Shown here: piece by piece, positions 58,901 through 64,000 of the stretch
Position numbering within the stretch: the stretch's first letter is position 1
How the letters are laid out: each line of letters starts with the position of its first letter
Source: Pseudopithomyces maydicus
Lineage: Eukaryota; Ascomycota; Dothideomycetes; Pleosporales; Didymosphaeriaceae
Assembly (NCBI GenBank): GCA_026873275.1
Contig: JANTUC010000008.1
Location: forward strand, 744,001-808,000
Reading direction: 5' to 3'
Length of the DNA stretch: 64,000 bases
Program-made: the position numbers and the translations under genes
Notes under the pieces: generated by a model
Told to the model about the DNA's origin: nothing
The model's input: the letters and a program-made list of their open reading frames with translations, nothing else
The model's database searches: none

Positions 58901-61900
58901 AGCAAAAAAGACAATGCAAAAAACAGGGGAAAGTCAGTTTTATCTGAGTCGCCTACTCTTACAAAAGAACGATCTCATACTAAGCTTGAGAATCCCAGAG
59001 ATCTGCAATTCATCAACGAGAATGGACCTACCGACAAACCTATACTTCAACAGGATGCATTCGACTCAAAATCTACCTCTGGGCATCATACTGGTTCTTT
59101 GGCAGTTGCTGGAACAAACGATCAATCTGCGCCATCACTATCCAAAGAACAAATGCCTAGATCCAGTTTGGGCAATGAGTCTTCTCAAGCTGAACATCAG
59201 AGTGGAGTTGAAAATGACATACCTTCAAATTTAGCTGAGGCCAAAGCAGAGGATGAATGGACAGTTCCTGTCAAGAAGGGCAAGAAGGAGAAGAGAAAAC
59301 CGAAGGAGATTGATACTGCCGTCGAGATCGAGTCAAGATCACTCAATGATCCAAAGTCTATCGCGGATATTGAAATGCAATTGGAAAAGACCTCCAACAT
59401 GGACGTAACAGACGAACACGAATCTACTCCAATGCTTGAATCCGACTCTATTTTGTCTTCCTCGGTGGAAACATCACAGCCATTGATGTCAGCCCAGGCG
59501 GGCAAAAAGAAGGGTAGAAAGCACAGACTTGCTAACATGTTCGAGCCAACCACTCCCCAGGCCAACGAGACATTCAAAGTTGAACTACCACAGATTGATG
59601 CAGATCTGGTTCAAAAAAACCCCAAAGTCATTCCTAAGGAATCCCAAGTGGAGTCATCTGTATCGGTCCAACCACTCGAGGAGCAAGTACGTGCCAGAAC
59701 TCCAGAGCACGATATTGACTTTGCCGCCACGGTTGCAGCAGGTCTAAAGGAGTCCGGTTTTGATTCCAACTTGGTACTCAACGACCCACTTTTTCACCAA
59801 TCAGCATCTCCCCAAAGTGTTCGTGATATCGCTCCTGATGATGACGTTGCAGCTGCTCGCAATGGAGCAAGTAAATCCAAATTCGGCACTCTTGGTCGTT
59901 CACCTTCCCCCACTACTTCCCACACTGAGGCTCTCAGTGCACAGGATGTCTTTCAGTCTGTCTTGGCCAACGCCACCGAGGCTCCCCCAACCTTTGATCC
60001 AATGGATATATTGAACGATCCGGTTTTCACCCAGCGCAAGTCTCCACCTGATGTTCTTGAAGAAGCAGATCCAGATGAGCTTTGGTCGTCCGGAAAGAAA
60101 GTCAAAAAGGCCAAAGGCAAGAAGAAACATACTTCGGCCGTTGACAGGCCGCAAGAGATTGAGCAACACGCCGATTACAAGGCTGCCACAGCTACTACCG
60201 ATATGATTTTAGGTGACTCGAGTGAATCTCTCGATGCTGAATCATATATGGAACCTACCAAAATCGCCATGTTCCAGAAGTTTCCGGGTCTTGTTCTTCA
60301 TCCTCAATCTACTCTTGAACAACAATCAATCGCACATGAAATTCCGGAACATTCAGCAGAGCCTGCACGTCTAGATCAACCCATACGTGCAGATGGCGGA
60401 GCCGACGATCTCGCAACAGTCAAAAAAGAAAAGGAGCTGAAAGGACAAATTTTCTCAGCGCTGGACAACGCCAATTATACAAAGGCCAAAACTTCATCTG
60501 TCATAACGCCATCAACTGTAACCTCAATCGAAGAGTCGAGCGACACATCTGCTCCTCTAAAGATGATGTCCATGGAAAGAAAAAGACAATCTGTTGACGA
60601 AATTCCATCGCAGCTTGAAGCAATTCTTGGACCCTCGGAGGACTTGTCGACTGAGTCGCCAAAGGACATGGGCAGGAATGGCAAGGCATATTTGAAGCAT
60701 ACAGATGCTACTGACTCGGCATCTGAGTCTGTTCCAATATTGGGCGCGATCACACCTTTTGAGGGGGGCTCGAGCGGCAGCTACGACTCCCTAACAAAGA
60801 TACCGGCGACATGAAGAGTGTGATGGAGGAGAAGGTTCGGGAGACTGGTCAGGATGATAAAAGAAAAGAAAAGAAGAGAAAGGATCCAATGACTTTGGTG
60901 GCAGCAGCCGGCGCAGCCGGACTTAGTGCAACTGTTTCTGACAAGGCAATGCGAGGGGAAACCGTGGATAAGGAGAGTGTTGCAGAGTTACCTCTTACAT
61001 TCGACCAAGAGCCGAAGTACCTCAGTAATACGGAGCCAAAGGAGTATCCCTTCCCAGCCAACAAAATTACAAAATCCGAATTCGCAGACGGGAGGGTCGA
61101 GGCACTAGAAGATGCCGAAGAACGGGCATCACCGATCAAAAAGAAGAAGGAAAAGAAGGATAAGAAGAACGATGAGAAGGGTGATATTACGATGGAGAGG
61201 AAGGTCAAGGGTAAACACACCAAAATGGCTATGGAGAACGCGCCTGAAAGGATCTTGCAAGTGTCACATGCAGATATATTAAGCTCACCAGCATCCGCAG
61301 ATGACCATTTCTTGAAGACGGAAAGCAAGAGATCCCCACACTGGACAGGGGAATCGCAATTCGACGTTGAGCGGACAAAACGGCGAGAACATCCTGTGCC
61401 ACCTGAAGCAGAGCCAGAAGAGAAACGCGTGCACCTTTCCGGGCCGTCTCAAGAAGACCTCGCTGCCTCACACTTCGTGCATACAAAGACCGATAAAGCT
61501 AATATAGGCGTTGTTCCGCGACCAGGGACCATTCAGGCTTACCCACCAGCCATTGAACCAACCTGGTCTTTTGGCAATGTGCGTGACAGTGGTGTACACG
61601 TGGCCGACTCCCCCGCTGCGCCGAGTGTCCCACAGTCTCTTGTACACACTAGCATTCGTGACAGCGGCTATCACGAAGAACGTCTCGATGCGACAATTCC
61701 TGAAGATCCCAAAGACCTGATTCAGGACACTACTAGCGGCAAATACCAGCATCACAGAGAACCGGAAACTCCTCATCAATCAAAGGCTTTCGAGAGCGGT
61801 GCAGTACGGTCACAAAGCCCTTCGCTACCAGGCCTCCCTTCCCTTACCGAGGTATCGTCACCTAATGCGATCGACTCTGCTACCAAGGAACGTACTTCCC

Positions 61901-64000
61901 ACCTCTTCGACTCGTCACCTTCAACTCGCCACTATGGGAATTCACCCTCGGTCGCTTCAAAATCTACCTCGAAGGACATCGCGACTGTAGGAGTGGCTAC
62001 TGTCGGAGCGGCAGCTATCGTCGCTGCGGCATCACCCTACAAAGAACATGAATCTCCTCGACCTAAGCGACGAAGCCCGGAATCACGGAAGAGCGATATT
62101 GCTCCCACAAGAGAAGTCAAGAAAAATGAACCCTACCAGTCTATCTTTGGTGATCCAAGCGAAAAAAGAGTCGAAAGGCCCAGCATGCTATCTACACCCA
62201 CGAACAAGCATGCGCGCACATCAAACAGCTATTTAGATCCTATCAAAGAGACCAGCCCAGATGATTCGCCGTTACAAAGGAAGCATGCCCGCAAAGTTTC
62301 GGATGTCGGAGTCCCCGATCGGGATGTCAAGTCTGCTAGACGAAGTGAAAGTCCCAAAACGTTCTCGGAGCGCATGAAATCCCCAGCTCCTGTCACGCCA
62401 ACCCCTGTCAGCCGCAAGAGCGTTCCTTCAAATATTGATACTTCGCCTCCCATTCAAGGAAAACAGCGACAAAATGTCCACGATGGTATTGACCGTACAA
62501 TGACATTGAGCCCAGCCCGCCGATTCCCAACCGACCGCACTCCATCGACAACCACCGATCCAGTCAAACAGCGACTGGGTGAGCAACGCTCACCGAGTGC
62601 GTTTAGTGACCGTTCTGTTACACTCAAAAGCCCAGACGCAGAACGTCCCCTGAGTGCCGCTAGCAACAAATCAGTCCATTCTCTGCGGAGGATAGACAGA
62701 AGCAGGTCAGGTGACCTTCGATCTGCAGCCAAGATTAATGAGGCCCGTGCTCTCGATGCCAAGTCGTACCCCGACCTGACAGACATTGCACTCGCTGCCG
62801 GAGCAACCGCAGCCCTCGCTGCGGGTATCGCGAGCTCTTCCAAGTACGACCCGGTAAAAGATAAAGGCAAGGGTCGCTCCGATATGCCCGATGTCTATGT
62901 AAGTTCCGTCTCATGCCGCAGTGTCTTTCGAGTTCTGACTAACGTTTGTAGGAGGCATGGGGTGAGGCTCAAGGCTCGCCGATGTCACCCACACGGCCGC
63001 CTAGCGTACGCAAGCGACAGAGCATGCAAATCCTAGACCTGCAGTCCCAACTTGAAAATCTTGCTTCACAGAACAGGTCGCTCGAAGAGGCGAGGCTGAA
63101 AGCCGAAGAAACACTTCAGCAAGCGTCCTACCAGCGTGACGTTGATCAACAGGTTGTGTCCGAGGCCGTAGAAGCACGTGATCGTGAGCTGCAGCAGAAG
63201 GAGGTCGAGGTTGGACAGCTCCGAGATACGCTGCGGCGTGTTCAGCAAGAAGTCGTCAAGCTCACTGAGCTGAACAATCATCTTACCGACGCAAATCGCA
63301 ACCTTACCAACGATGCCAACACGCGATATGCTCAGCTCCAAGCCGAAGGCCAGATGGTTCAGAACCAATGGCAGCAATCTACTAGGGAGCTTGAACAATT
63401 GCGAGCTCAGCACAACCAACTTACAAGCGGCATGCAAGCTGCACTTGCTTCTGAGATTGGGCTTGCCATTGACGAACGTAACACCGAAATCAATCGTCTT
63501 AACAGCGAATTAGAGAAGGCACGGGAACAAATCAAGAGCCTGCAGCAGCAAATTCTAGCTTCAAAGAAACCAAATGAGAGCTTCCTCACGGTACGCGATG
63601 AGGACTACTTTGACAGTGCGTGCCAGCAGCTCTGTCAACACGTTCAGCAATGGGTGCTTCGATTCTCCAAGTTCTCAGATGCTCGGGCTTGTCGTCTGTC
63701 CTCCGAGATTGCAGCAGACACCAGACTAGACGCTGCAAACCGACAAAAGATTGACACGCGCTTGGACAACGCGATTCTCGATGGTTCAGACGTCGACATG
63801 CTCCTTGCAGACCGTGTGAAGCGACGAGATGTCTTCATGTCGGTAGTTATGACGATGATCTGGGAGTACGTTTTTACCAGGTACCTCTTTGGCATGGACA
63901 GGGAACAGCGACAGAAACTCAAGTCGCTCGAAAAGACGTTGACCGAAGTCGGACCCACACGAGCTGTTGCTCAATGGCGTGCCATCACGCTCACGTTACT
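34933..64000 (+). CDS. lah: Leashin (LAH), giant Woronin-body tether; 'involucrin repeat protein'; runs off window end; six 1-nt frameshifts
   Basis: Giant, mostly disordered protein; Leashin links Woronin bodies (peroxisome-derived septal plugs) to the septal pore or cell cortex. The start is the first ATG, reading MWTRAFGKGDG with SR/DR-rich sequence. About 9,650 codons are visible and the 3' end is missing. Introns: 42159-42231 (phase 0) and 62899-62951 (phase 0). The frame shifts at 36030-36035, 36119-36126, 37972-37976, 39371-39376 and 60763-60768 (one base missing each) and at 56898-56903 (one extra); applying these makes every exon join in frame. One uninterrupted block alone spans more than 14.6 kb. 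Order: basic N-terminus with a DQFPGQ motif, CxxC block, SR region, charged helix, lysine-cluster repeats, C-terminal coiled coil. The Leashin name rests on N- and C-terminal character and size, not on an alignment. Confidence 0.78.
35486..35576 (+). repeat. First DQFPGQ motif of Leashin
   Basis: Encodes SSHVHDQFPGQNPQQYATPF and then LPHAPVH. The same 25-30-residue motif recurs three times far downstream (43261-43690). It is followed by EAADYYGDQGQSV, a block I associate with the conserved N-terminus of these proteins. Confidence 0.75.
36300..36500 (+). other. CxxC block in the Leashin N-terminal region
   Basis: Encodes KFSDWWKNLDDVRKMEEYTE followed by YIGVCKDCFDPRSSPMDAPR. It is the most ordered-looking piece of the N-terminal third: Trp-, Tyr- and Cys-containing in an otherwise low-complexity setting. 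One CxxC pair is visible; a second pair needed for a classical zinc site was not seen. Confidence 0.6.
36730..37090 (+). other. Arg/Ser-dipeptide-rich region of Leashin
   Basis: Repeated RS/SR dipeptides (RSRSRSRSRDR, HSRSRSRSRSRDRK, SRSRSHSP) as seen in SR proteins. Strongly basic and likely phosphorylated. Confidence 0.75.
38321..38946 (+). other. About 205-residue Glu/Arg-rich charged helix in Leashin
   Basis: Uninterrupted alternation of Glu, Arg, Lys and Gln with almost no Pro or Gly, from EEQERRERKRREEEEREEED to EADQNRRQLEQQ. Either a coiled coil or a single stable ER/K helix; hydrophobic residues are too few for a regular heptad over most of its length, which favours the latter. Confidence 0.7.
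43261..43690 (+). repeat. Three tandem DQFPGQ repeats with an exact 180-nt period
   Basis: Copies begin at 43261, 43441 and 43621, each 60 codons apart. Each reads SS-xxx-DQFPGQD followed by a TPFMP-like block and, in the first two, ATVHATP or ATVHVAP. They match the single N-terminal copy at 35486. Confidence 0.85.
44646..45640 (+). repeat. Three 'FAGLSKxQxKK' repeats in Leashin
   Basis: Copies start at about 44646, 44896 and 45561: NPFAGLSKSQKKKLQKKMK, DPFAGLSKNQRKKLEKKMR and DPLAGLSKSQRKRREKKKR. Each is followed by an acidic/Ala-rich helix. Confidence 0.8.
46519..47235 (+). repeat. 'SQYLVA' repeats; last three copies at an exact 126-nt period
   Basis: Core codons (Ser/Ala-Gln-Tyr-Leu) are at 46519, 46921, 47047 and 47173. 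The last three are 42 residues apart and read SQYLVAGSGSGTPERSATP, SQYLLADSGSATPERSVTP and SQYLVADSISATPQRSATP. Confidence 0.85.
63030..63560 (+). other. C-terminal coiled coil of Leashin
   Basis: After the second intron the composition changes to a regular heptad pattern: LDLQSQLENLASQNRSLEEA onward to INRLNSELEKAREQIKSLQQ. It is followed by a globular, helix-rich segment (QLCQHVQQWVLRFSKFSD; VFMSVVMTMIWEYVFTRYLF) that continues past the window end. This is the conserved C-terminal domain expected to anchor the protein at the septum. Confidence 0.75.

Larger units (their letters stand above)
43990..61180 (+). repeat. About forty dispersed lysine-cluster repeats of Leashin
   Basis: Variants of LSKKDKKKAKKAK recur every 100-200 residues, for example at about 48751, 50014, 50851, 52042, 52362, 52569, 53644, 54232, 54799, 57351 and 61135. 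Additional copies lie at 39950, 40424 and 40789. Many are preceded by D/E-W-A/T and followed by a basic residue, x, Ser, Ile/Val, x, Asp/Glu (KRASITDD, KRASIVDGE, NRESIADE, KRGSVAEPE). Linkers are acidic and rich in Pro, Ser, Thr and Glu. Confidence 0.88.

Noticed and set aside
16374..60768. Programmed ribosomal frameshifting at the C/G runs
   Set aside because: Unrelated genes are affected, no shared slippery site or downstream structure was seen, and one site needs the opposite shift.
1..64000. tRNA genes, CRISPR arrays, transposons
   Set aside because: No convincing internal tRNA promoter boxes, repeat-spacer arrays, or transposase/reverse-transcriptase sequences were found by reading.

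Overview
The window is nuclear DNA of a filamentous ascomycete (Pezizomycotina). The evidence is short GT..AG introns of about 45-75 nt with CTNAC-like branch sites, compact gene spacing, and marker genes typical of moulds: a CAP20/perilipin-like protein, GH71 and GH125 enzymes, a peroxisomal alcohol oxidase and a giant Woronin-body tether. A Dothideomycete (Pleosporales-like) origin is my impression from gene style, not a demonstrated placement. No tRNA, rRNA, CRISPR array or transposon was recognised.

Layout. 0-3 kb: acylphosphatase with a 13-nt micro-exon, then mitochondrial alternative oxidase. 4.5-11.2 kb: ten-exon alcohol oxidase ending in a peroxisomal SRL signal, a GNAT acetyltransferase, a BAHD-type acetyltransferase on the minus strand, and an MBD4-like DNA glycosylase. 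13-18.9 kb: CAP20-like protein, ribosomal protein eL27 (minus) head-to-head with the rRNA-processing WD40 protein SOF1, an epoxide-hydrolase/dehalogenase-like hydrolase, and a small secreted cysteine-rich protein (minus). 20.3-34 kb: secreted GH71 alpha-1,3-glucanase, NIPA-type magnesium transporter (minus) head-to-head with Golgi tether COG4, secreted GH125 mannosidase, copper amine oxidase, and the mRNA 3'-end factor CSTF2/Rna15. 34.9-64 kb: one giant gene running off the window end, read as Leashin (LAH), the Woronin-body tether, annotated in many fungi as 'involucrin repeat protein'. About 9,650 codons are visible.

Two points dominate. First, the Leashin protein has a clear architecture: small-residue hydrophobic segments near both ends, a roughly 200-residue charged helix, several exact-period tandem repeats, and about forty lysine clusters across a 17-kb repetitive middle, many followed by a basic-x-Ser-hydrophobic-x-acidic motif. 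Second, five conserved genes (SOF1, NIPA transporter, COG4, CSTF2, and Leashin six times) are broken by single-base frameshifts, nearly all in C/G runs, and a sixth gene has a splice donor that one missing base would explain. This pattern fits uncorrected homopolymer errors better than gene decay. Coordinates given for these genes span the frameshifts.

The genes look like ordinary independent transcription units rather than one pathway cluster. The alcohol oxidase, probably the amine oxidase, and Leashin all relate to peroxisomes or their Woronin-body derivatives, but nothing in the sequence shows joint control.
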